This document shows positions 1 through 9,042 of a stretch of DNA of 64,000 nt, in pieces (the first letter of the stretch is position 1; every line of letters begins with the position of its first letter). The DNA is taken from contig NZ_JAENJG010000003.1 in the NCBI RefSeq assembly GCF_016597785.1, forward strand, positions 434,001 to 498,000, read 5' to 3'. Origin of the DNA: Leucobacter sp. L43 (lineage in GTDB: Bacteria; Actinomycetota; Actinomycetes; Actinomycetales; Microbacteriaceae). A program made the position numbers and the translations under genes. The notes under the pieces were generated by a model, which was given only the letters and a program-made list of their open reading frames with translations, ran no database searches and was not told where the DNA came from.

Positions 1-1832
1 TCGAGCGTATGCTGGTCGGGTCCGAGCACGAAGTCCGCGTGCAAGAAGTTGCGGGCGATGTTCCCATAGGCGAAGGGTTCAGACCGGTTGTCGCGCCCCA
101 TCGTCTTCCACGGCACGCCGTGCCAGGTGTTGAGGTAGCGCTGCCCATCACGCTTCGTGAAGTTGTATTCGAGCGTCGAGTTGTTGATGACCGCACCGGC
201 GCTCGCGAGGTATCGGAAGTGGCCAGAAGAGCCCTTGCGCACGAACACGACGTTCGGCCGGTCCCGCAGAGCCGGGTGGACTACCGCATCGGACTCGATG
301 CTCCACACGTGGAGCAGATCGGCGTGATCGGGGTCGGTGAGAAGTTCGAGGCAGATCGCGAGCGGATTGCACGAGGTGGATCCGCCCAGCGAGGACTCGT
401 ACAGCACGGTGCGCCGTTGCAGCGGTTCCGTTTCCGTGCACTCGTGGTAGTACATGTTGCGCGACGAGCCGAGATCGCTCCACTGGGGCAGTGTCAATTG
501 GATCGACGGGAGGCGCTTGTACTGCGCGGTGCAGATCGCGGTCCAGGCGCGATCCCATTCCTCGCTCACTGCGCACTGCGCCGCGAGACGCATGAGCGCC
601 TGCCAGCGGAGCTTGCGACTGCTCGCGCGCGCCGCGATCTGCTCGAGGTGCTCTACACGCAGCGGGAGCACGAGGCGCCGGTTGTACTGGTTGACGAGCT
701 CGGCGAGCTGCGGGTCGACCTCGCGAGCGAGGCCGTCGGTGGGAAGATCGTCAGCGAGTTCCAGGTCCTCGAGATAGCTGGTCACCGCGGCTTTCGCGTG
801 GTCGCGCTCGGCGAGGAGGCTCGCAAGACGGAAGCGGTGCAGTAGAGACCGCTGTTTCGGGCGAGCGCTCAGATAGGCGACGATCGCCTCTTCCGGTCGG
901 TCGAGCAGTTCGAGGAGCTGCCCGAGGTGCGACTTCATGGCCCGCGGGCAGTCGTCTCGCAGCATGGCGATCTGCGCGTGAGCGATCCCGGTATCGAGTT
1001 CGCCGAGCTGCACCCTGGCGCGGAAACTCATGTCGAGCAGTCGGGTCTCGGAGTGCTCGTCGAGCGTTGGCAGCAACGCCGCTACCTCGTCGGCGTGCTG
1101 GTACTTCTCGAACTGCAGGGACGCCACCGCGAAGGTGTCGAAGCCGTCGTCTGCAGGAGCGAATTGCGTGTACAGCCGTTCGACGTCACGGTGCATCCCG
1201 AGCTGACGGGCGCAGTAGGCTGCCGTCAGCAGTCGTTCATCGCCAGCGTCCAGTGCGGGGAAGGAGCTGAACTCCTCCCACGCCTCCTCGAGACGGTCGA
1301 GCCGCACCAGGACCTCGATGCGCCACCCGCGCCACTGCAGTCGTGCGGCCTCGTCGTCGGCGAGTTCGATCGATTTCTCGACCGCGTGCAACTCGCGGTG
1401 CACGTTGCCACGAGCTCGCTGATTCCAGGCCTCTTCGTCGTAGATGCGCGCGAGGCCCGGCTCGAGCTCCTTCGCGCGCTCGATCAGGCCGTCGCCGACG
1501 GACAGCGAGTTGCGCAGGTAGTGGAATTTCGCGACTTCGACGAGCACGCCGGCTCGAGTGCCCGGCCGTGCCGCCAGGGCCTGGGCGTACTGCTTCACCT
1601 GATCGACGGGAAGCCGTTCAGCCAGGTAGTCGAGGTACGGCACGACGGCGTCGGGGTAGCGCGAGAGCTGGGCTTCGAACCGGTCGCGTGCTCTGACCGC
1701 GAGGGATGAAGTGGCATCTCGTGATTGCAGGGCGCGCAGCACGAGGAAGCTGCGGCGCCACGGTTGCTCCCGGCCGAAGGCGAGCCCGAGCCCCCGTTGA
1801 ATCGGAGCCGGGAGCGCGCGTGCGAGTTTCAC
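1..1832 (-). CDS. TagF/TagB-like CDP-glycerol glycerophosphotransferase, C-terminus cut by window edge
   Basis: The gene runs off the left edge; about 610 codons are visible. The first ~450 residues are helical and degenerate TPR-like. The start of the catalytic domain appears around residue 480 (YESSLGGSTSCNP) and residue ~569 (YLNTWHGVPWKTMGRDN), which matches the WHGxPxKxMG signature of CDP-glycerol glycerophosphotransferases that build teichoic-acid-like poly(glycerol phosphate). The GTG start at 1832 directly abuts the stop of the upstream ABC ATPase gene and lies in the same frame, so no longer start is possible and translation is probably coupled. The neighbouring TagG/TagH-type exporter fits a wall glycopolymer role. 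The N-terminal half gives no specific function, and the exact polymer is unknown. Confidence 0.85.
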   Translation of the reverse strand, partial: MKLARALPAPIQRGLGLAFGREQPWRRSFLVLRALQSRDATSSLAVRARDRFEAQLSRYPDAVVPYLDYLAERLPVDQVKQYAQALAARPGTRAGVLVEVAKFHYLRNSLSVGDGLIERAKELEPGLARIYDEEAWNQRARGNVHRELHAVEKSIELADDEAARLQWRGWRIEVLVRLDRLEEAWEEFSSFPALDAGDERLLTAAYCARQLGMHRDVERLYTQFAPADDGFDTFAVASLQFEKYQHADEVAALLPTLDEHSETRLLDMSFRARVQLGELDTGIAHAQIAMLRDDCPRAMKSHLGQLLELLDRPEEAIVAYLSARPKQRSLLHRFRLASLLAERDHAKAAVTSYLEDLELADDLPTDGLAREVDPQLAELVNQYNRRLVLPLRVEHLEQIAARASSRKLRWQALMRLAAQCAVSEEWDRAWTAICTAQYKRLPSIQLTLPQWSDLGSSRNMYYHECTETEPLQRRTVLYESSLGGSTSCNPLAICLELLTDPDHADLLHVWSIESDAVVHPALRDRPNVVFVRKGSSGHFRYLASAGAVINNSTLEYNFTKRDGQRYLNTWHGVPWKTMGRDNRSEPFAYGNIARNFLHADFVLGPDQHTL

Positions 1833-2978
1833 CTACGAAAGTGTACTCGGGGTGAACTGCACCCCGAGCTCCTTCGTATAGGTGGCGACGCCGTGCTGGA
1901 ACTGCAACGTGCGCTTGCCGCCGTCGCGAAGCCGACCCTTCGCCTCTCCCGCGAGGAATCCCCACGGCCCCTCGGGGCCGTCGTTGTCGAGATACGCGTT
2001 CAAGAAGGAGCCGGGGAGCAACCCGTGCGTCTGCTTCAGGGCGGTGCTCTGCGTGATGAGTCCGTTCTGGAAACGCTGGTACGAACCGCCGCCGTTCTCC
2101 GCGACTTCCTGGGCGTTGTGCAACGGGCGGCCGAACTTGCTCCGATCCCGTTCGAACACGGTCTTGATCTGGCCGCGCACCGAGTAGCTCACTGGACCAT
2201 CGGGCAGCTTTCCGGAGCCCGGCGTCACGAAGGCGATCGCCTCGTCGATGGGCCCGTCGAAGATCACCTTGCCGCGCTGCAGTACCACGCCGCGTTCGCA
2301 GAGCTGCTTGACCTGACCCGCGCTGTGGCTCACCACGAACATGGTCTTCCCCTGCTGCCGCAGCAGCTGCATGCGCTCGATGCACTTCTCACGGAATGCC
2401 GCATCGCCGACGGAGAGAATCTCGTCCACCAGCAGGATGTCGAGTTCGGTATGCACGGCGACGGAGAAGCCGAGCCGCGAGTACATGCCGGACGAGTAGA
2501 ACTTCACCTCGGTATCGATGAACTCGCCGATCTCCGAGAACTCGAGAATGTCGTCGAACCGGGCTTCCGTCTCTTCGCGGCTCATCCCGAGAATCGCCGC
2601 GTTCAGATAGACGTTGTCGCGGCCCGTGAGGTTCGGGTTGAAGCCGGCGCCCACTTCGAGGAGCCCCGCGAGCCTGCCCCGTGTGCGTATCCAACCGGTG
2701 TCGGGTCTCAGCACGCCGGAGAGCATCTTCAAGGTCGTCGATTTGCCGGAGCCGTTGCGCCCCATAAGGGCGATCGACTGCCCCTCCGGAACTTCGAGGG
2801 ACAAGCCGTCGATCGCCGTGAACTTCGACGACGTCTCCTTGCGCTGCAGCGCGGCGACGAACGTCTCCTTCACGGATGTCGCGTGACGGATCTTGAACGT
2901 CTTGCTGATGTCATTGATGACGATCGCGGGCTTTGCGGCCACGGGAGTCGTGGCGAGGGAGTCAGAGGTACTGGGCAA
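1833..2978 (-). CDS. tagH: Polysaccharide/teichoic acid export ABC transporter ATP-binding protein (TagH/Wzt type)
   Basis: This 381-aa ATPase energises export of a lipid-linked polysaccharide together with the permease encoded just upstream. Visible motifs are Walker A (GRNGSGKST, about residue 74), a signature loop YSSGMYSRLGFS typical of Wzt/TagH, and Walker B (ILLVDE). After the ~250-residue ATPase domain comes a C-terminal extension of about 130 residues, as in Wzt-like proteins where this part can contact the cargo. It overlaps the permease gene by 17 bp and is followed with no gap by the TagF-like gene. The symbol is assigned by family and neighbourhood. Confidence 0.9.
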   Translation of the reverse strand: MPSTSDSLATTPVAAKPAIVINDISKTFKIRHATSVKETFVAALQRKETSSKFTAIDGLSLEVPEGQSIALMGRNGSGKSTTLKMLSGVLRPDTGWIRTRGRLAGLLEVGAGFNPNLTGRDNVYLNAAILGMSREETEARFDDILEFSEIGEFIDTEVKFYSSGMYSRLGFSVAVHTELDILLVDEILSVGDAAFREKCIERMQLLRQQGKTMFVVSHSAGQVKQLCERGVVLQRGKVIFDGPIDEAIAFVTPGSGKLPDGPVSYSVRGQIKTVFERDRSKFGRPLHNAQEVAENGGGSYQRFQNGLITQSTALKQTHGLLPGSFLNAYLDNDGPEGPWGFLAGEAKGRLRDGGKRTLQFQHGVATYTKELGVQFTPSTLS

Positions 2979-3828
2979 AAGTCCCCTCCATCTTTCGGAA
3001 CGTGAGCTGGCCGATCACGAGTGTCACGAGCGCGATGCCGAGGGCGATGAGCGCATTCAGCATCAGGCCGCTCGGGCGGTCGGAGCCGGGCGCGATGGGT
3101 AGCCAGAAGACGTTGTGGAACAGCTCGACGGTGGCGGTGACCGGATTGAGCATGTAGATCGTGTAGACCCAGTTCGGGGCGATGTCGCGGATCATCGACG
3201 ACATGTAGAGCACGGGCGAGGCCCAGGTGGCGAACATCAGGATCAGGCCGACCACGTTGTGCGCATCGCGGTACGCGACGTTCAGCGCACCGAAGAAGAG
3301 ACCGAGTCCGAGCGCGAAGACGATCACGACGACCAGGCCCAGCACGAACGCCACGACCTGCATCACTGTGATGGTCCATCCGAGAACGATGCAGATGATC
3401 AGCAGCACTCCGGCCTGCGGAAGGAAGTGCGTGATCGCGCCCCCCACCGCAGCCACAGGGAAGAGTTCGCGGGGAAGGTAGATCTTCTTCACGAGCGAGG
3501 CGTTGTCGGTGATCGAGCTCGTGGTGTTTCTGAGCACTTCGCTGAACAGGTTCACCGTGATGAGTCCGCAGAAGAGGTACACCGGGAAGTACTGGATGTC
3601 CTTGTGCATTCCCAGCACGATGCCGATGACGACGTAGTACATCAGGAAGTGCGCGATGGTCTGCACGTACGACCAGATCCAGCCGAGCGCGGATCCGTAG
3701 TAACGGGTGGTGACGCTCTTCTTCAGCAGGAGCGACAGCAGGTAGCGATGCCGGAAGACATCCCACAATCCCTTGCTCTTCCCCGGAGTATCGAACTCCG
3801 GGTCAGTGAGCGCACTTTGGTAAGTCAC
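2962..3828 (-). CDS. tagG: Polysaccharide/teichoic acid export ABC transporter permease (TagG type)
   Basis: A 288-aa ABC-2 type membrane protein with about six hydrophobic segments and a cytoplasmic N-terminus ending in a basic stretch (FRHRYLLSLLLKKS). The conserved line RYYGSALGWIWSYVQ near residues 40-55 is typical of TagG/KpsM/Wzm permeases. It would form the membrane channel for the ATPase encoded immediately downstream, with which it overlaps by 17 bp. The organisation permease-ATPase-TagF polymerase strongly suggests export of a teichoic-acid-like wall polymer across the plasma membrane. Confidence 0.9.
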   Translation of the reverse strand: MTYQSALTDPEFDTPGKSKGLWDVFRHRYLLSLLLKKSVTTRYYGSALGWIWSYVQTIAHFLMYYVVIGIVLGMHKDIQYFPVYLFCGLITVNLFSEVLRNTTSSITDNASLVKKIYLPRELFPVAAVGGAITHFLPQAGVLLIICIVLGWTITVMQVVAFVLGLVVVIVFALGLGLFFGALNVAYRDAHNVVGLILMFATWASPVLYMSSMIRDIAPNWVYTIYMLNPVTATVELFHNVFWLPIAPGSDRPSGLMLNALIALGIALVTLVIGQLTFRKMEGTFAQYL

Positions 3829-3868
3829 AAACGTTTATTCTACTTCGTCAGTCTGGGGGACCGCCCGG

Positions 3869-4600
3869 TCACAGGCCATCCACCACGCCTACGGGACGCA
3901 GTTCGCCCTGATCGCGCCACCAGGCGACGTCATCGCGGAGCGTGCCGAACGCGTCGGAGATCCAGCCGCCGCCGGTGAGGAGATCCCCCGAGCGATAGTG
4001 CGCGAGCAGCACTGCGGCGAGAGCCGCATCATGCCCTGCGCGCTCGATGCCAACGGCGTTGACGCCGGTGAGGCGCGGCGGCGTGCCGTACACCTTCGCG
4101 AACGGGGGGACGTCTCGAGTCACGGGCGTGCCCATGCCGACCATCGCACCGGCGGCGATGACGCGTCGCTGATGCACGACCGCGTTCATGCCGATGTTGA
4201 CGCGGTCGCCGATGACGCAGTGCCCGCCGATCGACACACCCGCCGAGACCGTCGCCTCGTCGCCGAGCACCACATCGTGCGCGAGGTAGGCGCGGTTCAG
4301 CACCCAGCTGCGGGCGCCGACGCTCGTCTCGCGATAGGTGCCCTGGTGGATCACGGCGTTCTCGCGGATCACAGCGCCCGCCTTGATGCGCACTCCGGCA
4401 TGCTGGAGGTCCCCGGTCCAAGCCGCGTTCTGCGGCAGGCTCGACATCTCGGGCGGTGCGCCGATCTGAGCGCCCGGCCCGATCCAGACGTCGTCCTCCA
4501 CCGTGCAGGGGCCGAGCAGCACCGCTCCGGGGCCGATGCGCACGTTCGCTCCGAGTTCCACTCCCTCGCCGATGTAGGCGAGCGGGCTGATGTCGTTCAT
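3869..4600 (-). CDS. LpxA-like left-handed beta-helix acyltransferase
   Basis: A 243-aa protein whose first ~185 residues are hexapeptide repeats (for example IGPGAVLLGP, IGPGAQIG, AVIRENAVIHQGTYRE), as in LpxA and other acyltransferases with a left-handed parallel beta-helix. The order and the conserved AVIREN/IHQGT stretch resemble LpxA (UDP-GlcNAc acyltransferase), yet no lipid A genes are nearby and the host appears Gram-positive. A role in acylating a nucleotide sugar for the wall polymer is more likely. It sits 40 bp upstream of tagG in the same minus-strand operon. Acyl donor and substrate are not predictable from sequence. Confidence 0.8.
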   Translation of the reverse strand: MNDISPLAYIGEGVELGANVRIGPGAVLLGPCTVEDDVWIGPGAQIGAPPEMSSLPQNAAWTGDLQHAGVRIKAGAVIRENAVIHQGTYRETSVGARSWVLNRAYLAHDVVLGDEATVSAGVSIGGHCVIGDRVNIGMNAVVHQRRVIAAGAMVGMGTPVTRDVPPFAKVYGTPPRLTGVNAVGIERAGHDAALAAVLLAHYRSGDLLTGGGWISDAFGTLRDDVAWWRDQGELRPVGVVDGL

Positions 4601-4630
4601 GGATCTCCTTCGGGAGTTCAGTGGGTGCGG

Positions 4631-6628
4631 TCAGCAGCCGGTGACGCGGTAGAGCACCGCGTCACCCTCGCTGTCGACTTCCGTGAGGATCGGTGATCGG
4701 TCGAGGTGCTTCATGTCTTCGAACGGCACGCCGCGCGGGCCGGGGTCGGGGATCACGAATGCGGTGCCGAAATCGAGCACGTACGAGATGTCGAGCTCCT
4801 GAGACAGGCTGCAGGCGAGCTCGGGGTCTGGCACGAGGGCGTTGACGAACTCGTAGTCCCGCGGATCGTAATTGCCGCCGGAGTGCGGGAACGTCACAGC
4901 GCGGTCCGCGAGTGCGTAGGTGAGCGAGCTGCCATTCAACGGATTGTTCGCGATGACTTCGCCGTCCGGCACTTCGTCATCGAGCCGGTCGATGAGCGCG
5001 AGTTCGTCGTCGTTCACGAGCATCGCCGCCTCCTGATCGTACGATTCGGTGACGATCTGCTGGATGCGGAAGGTGCCGGCGTGCCCCACGGCGACGAGGA
5101 AGATGAGCGCGAACGCCGTGAGTGAGCGATACGTGCGACCGGGCCGGGTCGATGACATCCGCGCCGCACGCAGGAACGACGGCCGGAGCATGGCCCAGGC
5201 CGCACGCGCGCCGAGCACCATGAGCGGCAGCGCGCCGAACGGCACGAGAGCGGCGAGACGACGGGAATCGTTGTACCAGGGCCCTACGAAGAACGTTCGC
5301 CACTCCGAGGTGGGAAAACCATCGGCGATCACGTAGAACGCGGCGAGGGTCGCGGCGCTCCCCACCGCCCATCGCAGCGAGCGGTAGCGCCAGGCGAGGA
5401 CGGCTCCCAGCAGCACGAGAAGGGCGACGACCCAGGCGTGGCCCTGGATGTGCGGCGTGCCGCCGATGAGTTGCAGGAGCGCGTCGTGCACCTTGAAGAA
5501 GCCCTGCCAGGCGTTGTCGGTCGTGCGTCCCACGATCCACGCTGCCACGACGGTCACCGCGAAGACTCCGGCGCCGACGAGCGCGAGGACGGAGCGCAGG
5601 GCGCGCGGGGTCTTCGGCATGACGACGATCCCGCCGTCTCCCGGAACAGGTCGCCCGCGCAGTGCGCGCAGCACGGCGAAGAGCACCGGGAACGCGCCCC
5701 AGACGAGGAGCACGTGGATGACGCTCGGATGCGCGAGCACGGCGGCTCCCAGCGCTCCGAGGAACAGCAGCCAGCGGGTCGCGGGAGTCAGCGGCTGCGC
5801 ACGTCGAGCCGGTCCGAGATTCAACAGTTGCAGTCCGGCCACCAGCACGAACGGCATCAGGATCAGCGCGAGGATGTTGGGGTACAGCACCCCGTAGCCC
5901 ACGAGGAAGAGCGGGAAGTTCGGGAATGCCGCGGCCACGGCTCCCGAGACGACCGTCGTCGCCACGCTCGGGCCGGCGATCGCGCGTCCGAAGGCCACGA
6001 TCCCGATCGGCCAGACGACGCACACGACGATGAAGAGCACTGCGTTCGTCGCGACGGGGATGCCGACGCCGCTGAGCTGCACCACGAGGGCGACGAGGGC
6101 GTGCCAGAGCGTCGGGTAGAACACCGGCGACCCGGGCGACGTGAGATCCATCGACACGGGCGAGGCCGAACCGCCGTCGAGGATGTAGCGCACGGCGTTG
6201 AGATGGAAATTCGCGTCGAACGTCTGCGAGATGGCGGTCGGCTGCTTGATCGCGGCCACCAGCGCGATCGCGAGCACGATGCCGCCGATCGCGGCCGCGC
6301 CGAGGGATACCCAGAGGTCGTGCCGCACGTGCAGGGCCCGCGGTCGGAGCGTCTGCGGGGTGACGTCCCGCGCGATCCAGCGTCGCAGCGCGAGAAGCAC
6401 CAGCGCGAGCACCGCGGTGAGCGCGAATGCCGGGAGGATCGACCACGGCACGCCGATGAGCTGCGCGACGATGCTCGAGAGGGCCAGCACCGCGAACGAC
6501 GCCGGCACGGCGACGACGGCGACGGTGAATCCGCGCAGCCGAAGCGCCCACGCAACCGGGAGTCCCGTCACCGCGATGATCGCGAGGGTCGTCGCGACAG
6601 GGATCGCGAAGCTCAGCCAGGCCATCAT
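4631..6628 (-). CDS. Large polytopic membrane protein, DUF6541-like
   Basis: A 665-aa protein with a dozen or more hydrophobic segments and a short extracytoplasmic-looking C-terminal domain (about residues 540-665) that ends with a single Cys. The size, topology and placement beside a DUF2304 protein and a polyprenol-phosphate glycosyltransferase match the DUF6541 family, which occurs in actinobacterial polysaccharide clusters and resembles GT-C glycosyltransferases. A transfer reaction from a polyprenyl-phosphate sugar outside the membrane is an inference. Its start overlaps the stop of the DUF2304 gene by 4 bp (ATGA), so the two are translationally coupled. Confidence 0.75.
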   Translation of the reverse strand: MMAWLSFAIPVATTLAIIAVTGLPVAWALRLRGFTVAVVAVPASFAVLALSSIVAQLIGVPWSILPAFALTAVLALVLLALRRWIARDVTPQTLRPRALHVRHDLWVSLGAAAIGGIVLAIALVAAIKQPTAISQTFDANFHLNAVRYILDGGSASPVSMDLTSPGSPVFYPTLWHALVALVVQLSGVGIPVATNAVLFIVVCVVWPIGIVAFGRAIAGPSVATTVVSGAVAAAFPNFPLFLVGYGVLYPNILALILMPFVLVAGLQLLNLGPARRAQPLTPATRWLLFLGALGAAVLAHPSVIHVLLVWGAFPVLFAVLRALRGRPVPGDGGIVVMPKTPRALRSVLALVGAGVFAVTVVAAWIVGRTTDNAWQGFFKVHDALLQLIGGTPHIQGHAWVVALLVLLGAVLAWRYRSLRWAVGSAATLAAFYVIADGFPTSEWRTFFVGPWYNDSRRLAALVPFGALPLMVLGARAAWAMLRPSFLRAARMSSTRPGRTYRSLTAFALIFLVAVGHAGTFRIQQIVTESYDQEAAMLVNDDELALIDRLDDEVPDGEVIANNPLNGSSLTYALADRAVTFPHSGGNYDPRDYEFVNALVPDPELACSLSQELDISYVLDFGTAFVIPDPGPRGVPFEDMKHLDRSPILTEVDSEGDAVLYRVTGC

Positions 6629-7014
6629 GCGCGCGGCGCCCCATCAGAGGCATCCCGATCGCCCCCGGATCGCGAGCGGCCCTCGAGAATGCGTGCCTCC
6701 ATCAGCGCGACCGCGCGCGCGAGCTCTGAAACGCGGGCGTCGCTGCGCGCTTTCGCCCGGACGACCGCCACGGCGAAGATGAGCATCGCGACGATGAAGA
6801 GGTAGAGCAGGAGGTCGGTGCCTCGTCCGATGCCGAAGAAATTCGCGACCGCGGTCAGCATCCCGGGGAAGATGATGGCCGCTGCTGCCGCCGCGACGAA
6901 GAGGATCGCGAAGATGCGCTTGAGCGCCAGCGACCGCTCGCCGGGAAGGAACCGCACGGCGAGGCTCGCCGCGGCGATGACGAACAGGATGAGGAGAACT
7001 TGGAAGAGTGTCAC
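6625..7014 (-). CDS. DUF2304 small membrane protein
   Basis: A 129-aa protein with three hydrophobic segments (about residues 3-20, 34-56 and 66-86), then a charged amphipathic helix and a hydrophilic tail. This is the layout of DUF2304 proteins, commonly encoded next to a DPM1-type glycosyltransferase and thought to be membrane partners of it. It lies 6 bp downstream of that glycosyltransferase gene and overlaps the next gene by 4 bp. A precise function is unknown. Confidence 0.8.
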   Translation of the reverse strand: MTLFQVLLILFVIAAASLAVRFLPGERSLALKRIFAILFVAAAAAAIIFPGMLTAVANFFGIGRGTDLLLYLFIVAMLIFAVAVVRAKARSDARVSELARAVALMEARILEGRSRSGGDRDASDGAPRA

Positions 7015-7020
7015 GGGTGC

Positions 7021-7719
7021 CTAACGGATGATGAGGTCCACGAGAATGTTCACGGAGTTGAGCAGCGACTGCCCCTTGGCCTTGGAGTAGTCCGTGTAGA
7101 TCACTTCGACCGGGAACTCGGCATAGGGCAGCCCGGTCTTTCCGAGCTGCACGACGATCTCGGTGCCGTGGGCCATCCGGTCCTGGCGCAGATTGATGCG
7201 CGACACCGCATCCGCACGGATGACGCGGAGGCCGTTATGCGCGTCCGTCAACCGGGTACGGGTCGTGATGTTCGTCACCCACACCGCGGTCTTCAGCACG
7301 AGCTTTTTCAGCACCCCGGGGTTGGTGCGGTCGTCGAGGAAGCGGGAGCCGAAGACGATCGCGAGATCCTCCGCTCGAGCGACCTCGAGCATCGCTGCGG
7401 CGTCCACCACTCGATGCTGGCCGTCGGCGTCGAAGGTCACCACGTACCGTGCGCCGCGCTCGAGCGCATACGCGAATCCGGTCTGCAGCGCCGCGCCCTG
7501 CCCGAGATTGATCGGGTGCTTCACGACGTGCGAGCCCGCAGCGCGAGCGACGCTTCCGGAACCGTCCCTCGAACCGTCGTCGATGCACACGACATTCGGG
7601 AACACGGGCAGGAGCTCGGCGATGACTCCGCCGATGACGGTCGCCTCGTTGAAGAGTGGGATCACGACCCAGGTGTCGGCGTTGGCGGACTCCCGAGGAG
7701 CCGCAGGGTCGGGCATCAT
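7021..7719 (-). CDS. Family 2 glycosyltransferase, polyprenol-phosphate sugar synthase type
   Basis: A 232-aa GT-A enzyme resembling dolichol-phosphate mannosyltransferase (DPM1) and bacterial homologues, which move a sugar from a nucleotide donor to a polyprenyl phosphate. Visible elements are VVIPLFNEATVIGG at the N-terminus, the DDGSRDGS loop, and the DADGQH metal-binding motif. It lacks the C-terminal membrane helices of longer relatives, and the adjacent DUF2304 protein may supply the membrane anchor. Tandem ATG codons at 7719/7716 are preceded by CAGAAT with 6 nt between, so a leaderless transcript starting the whole minus-strand operon is likely. Longer upstream starts in this frame would run antisense into the aminotransferase gene. 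Confidence 0.88.
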   Translation of the reverse strand: MMPDPAAPRESANADTWVVIPLFNEATVIGGVIAELLPVFPNVVCIDDGSRDGSGSVARAAGSHVVKHPINLGQGAALQTGFAYALERGARYVVTFDADGQHRVVDAAAMLEVARAEDLAIVFGSRFLDDRTNPGVLKKLVLKTAVWVTNITTRTRLTDAHNGLRVIRADAVSRINLRQDRMAHGTEIVVQLGKTGLPYAEFPVEVIYTDYSKAKGQSLLNSVNILVDLIIR

Positions 7720-7725
7720 GCGTCC

Positions 7726-7731
7726 ATTCTG
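7726..7731 (-). promoter_or_regulatory. -10 box for the minus-strand glycopolymer operon
   Basis: CAGAAT lies 6 nt before the ATG at 7719, a spacing that predicts a leaderless mRNA. No convincing -35 is visible. Confidence 0.5.
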
Positions 7732-7840
7732 ACAGACCGCTGCCCGAATACTGGGTGAAACGGGCCGCAGAGCCGCGGTGTCGCCCCGGTTTCGGCACCG
7801 TGCCCGTGAGGCCCTCTCAGCCGAACGGCGATCCGGGCGG

Positions 7841-7846
7841 TATCCT
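7841..7846 (+). promoter_or_regulatory. -10 box upstream of the sugar aminotransferase gene
   Basis: TATCCT lies 44 nt before the ATG at 7891. An AAAGG Shine-Dalgarno-like stretch at 7876-7880 fits a transcript with a normal leader. The 170-bp region 7720-7890 between the two divergent genes holds these promoters and nothing else that I recognise. Confidence 0.45.
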
Positions 7847-7890
7847 GGCAGCTGACGATCCGCATCCCGTGCGCGAAAGGTACTGCATAT

Positions 7891-9003
7891 ATGTCGACTG
7901 AGTTCATCCCTGCTGCCAAGCCCCTCATCGGAGATGAGGAGCGTGAAGCGGTCGATCGGGTGCTGCGCTCGGGCATGATCGCGCAAGGCCCCGAGGTCGC
8001 CACGTTCGAGCAGGAGTTCGGCGCGCACTTCGCGGCCGGCCGGCCCACGGTGGCAGTGAACTCGGGTACCGCGGGTCAGCACCTCGGACTGCTCGCCGCG
8101 GGCGTCGGCCCTGGCGACGAGGTCATCGTCCCCTCCTTCACCTTCGCAGCGACCGGCAACTCGGTGGCGCTCACCGGGGCCACCCCCGTCTTCGCCGACA
8201 TCGAGCCGAGTTCGTTCACGCTCGACCCCGAATCGGTGCGCGCGTCGATCACTCCGCGCACCAAGGGCATCATGCCCGTGCACCTCTACGGGCACCCCTT
8301 CCTCGTCGATGCGATCGAGGCGATCGCCCGCGAGCACGGCCTCGCGATCTACGAGGACGCCGCGCAGGCCCACGGCGCATCATGGAACGGGCGTCAGGTG
8401 GGCACGCTCGGCGACTTCGCCATGTTCAGCCTGTACCCCACGAAGAACATGACGTCGGGAGAGGGCGGCATGGTCACCTGCGCGACCGAGGAGCTCGCGC
8501 GCGGCGTCCGCCTGCTGCGCAATCAGGGCATGGAGACGCAGTACGCCAACGAGGTCATCGGTTTCAACGCGCGCATGACCGACGTGCACGCGGCGATCGG
8601 TCGCGTGCAGCTCACCAAGGTCGACGGGTGGACCGCGCAGCGCCAGGCGAATGCCGCGACGCTGAACGAGGGCCTGGCCGGGGTGGCGGGCGTCACTACG
8701 CCGATCGTGGCCGACGAGGCCGTGCACGTCTATCACCAGTACACGATCCGCGTCGACGCCGCTGAGCGCGATCGCCTGCGCGACGCGCTCAAGGAGGAGC
8801 ACCAGATCGGTTCAGGGGTGTACTACCCGATCCCGAACCACCGCCTGCCGTCACTCGCGCATTTCGCCCCAGACCTGCACCTGCCCGAGACCGAGCGCGC
8901 TGCGACCGAGGTGCTGTCGCTGCCCGTGCATCCGTCGCTCACCGAGGGGGACCTCGCGCGCATCATCGCGGGCGTCACCGCGGTACTGCGAGCCGGAGCC
9001 TAG
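7891..9003 (+). CDS. DegT/DnrJ/EryC1/StrS family nucleotide-sugar aminotransferase
   Basis: A 370-aa PLP-dependent aminotransferase that makes amino sugars from keto-sugar nucleotides. Family motifs visible are NSGTAGQHL (residues ~57-65), the EDAAQAHG cofactor-binding stretch at 155-162, and the PLP-lysine region YPTKNMTSGEGG with Lys at about residue 185. Length is normal for the family. With the Gfo/Idh/MocA dehydrogenase at 18974 and the hexapeptide acyltransferase at 3869 it could make a 3-amino sugar of the WbpB/WbpE/WbpD type, but that is inference because the three genes are not contiguous. An ABC exporter gene follows 39 bp downstream. Confidence 0.9.
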   Translation: MSTEFIPAAKPLIGDEEREAVDRVLRSGMIAQGPEVATFEQEFGAHFAAGRPTVAVNSGTAGQHLGLLAAGVGPGDEVIVPSFTFAATGNSVALTGATPVFADIEPSSFTLDPESVRASITPRTKGIMPVHLYGHPFLVDAIEAIAREHGLAIYEDAAQAHGASWNGRQVGTLGDFAMFSLYPTKNMTSGEGGMVTCATEELARGVRLLRNQGMETQYANEVIGFNARMTDVHAAIGRVQLTKVDGWTAQRQANAATLNEGLAGVAGVTTPIVADEAVHVYHQYTIRVDAAERDRLRDALKEEHQIGSGVYYPIPNHRLPSLAHFAPDLHLPETERAATEVLSLPVHPSLTEGDLARIIAGVTAVLRAGA

Positions 9004-9042
9004 GCCGGGCTCGCCCGCGCACGCGGGTCACCCGACAGCATC

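Noticed and set aside
5438-6805. A 455-codon plus-strand frame opposite the DUF6541 gene
   Set aside because: Its product is an Arg/Asp/His-rich shadow; the minus-strand frame has clear membrane helices.
7720-8373. An upstream extension of the minus-strand glycosyltransferase into the aminotransferase gene
   Set aside because: It would run antisense through a conserved plus-strand enzyme, and the -10 box places the start at 7719.
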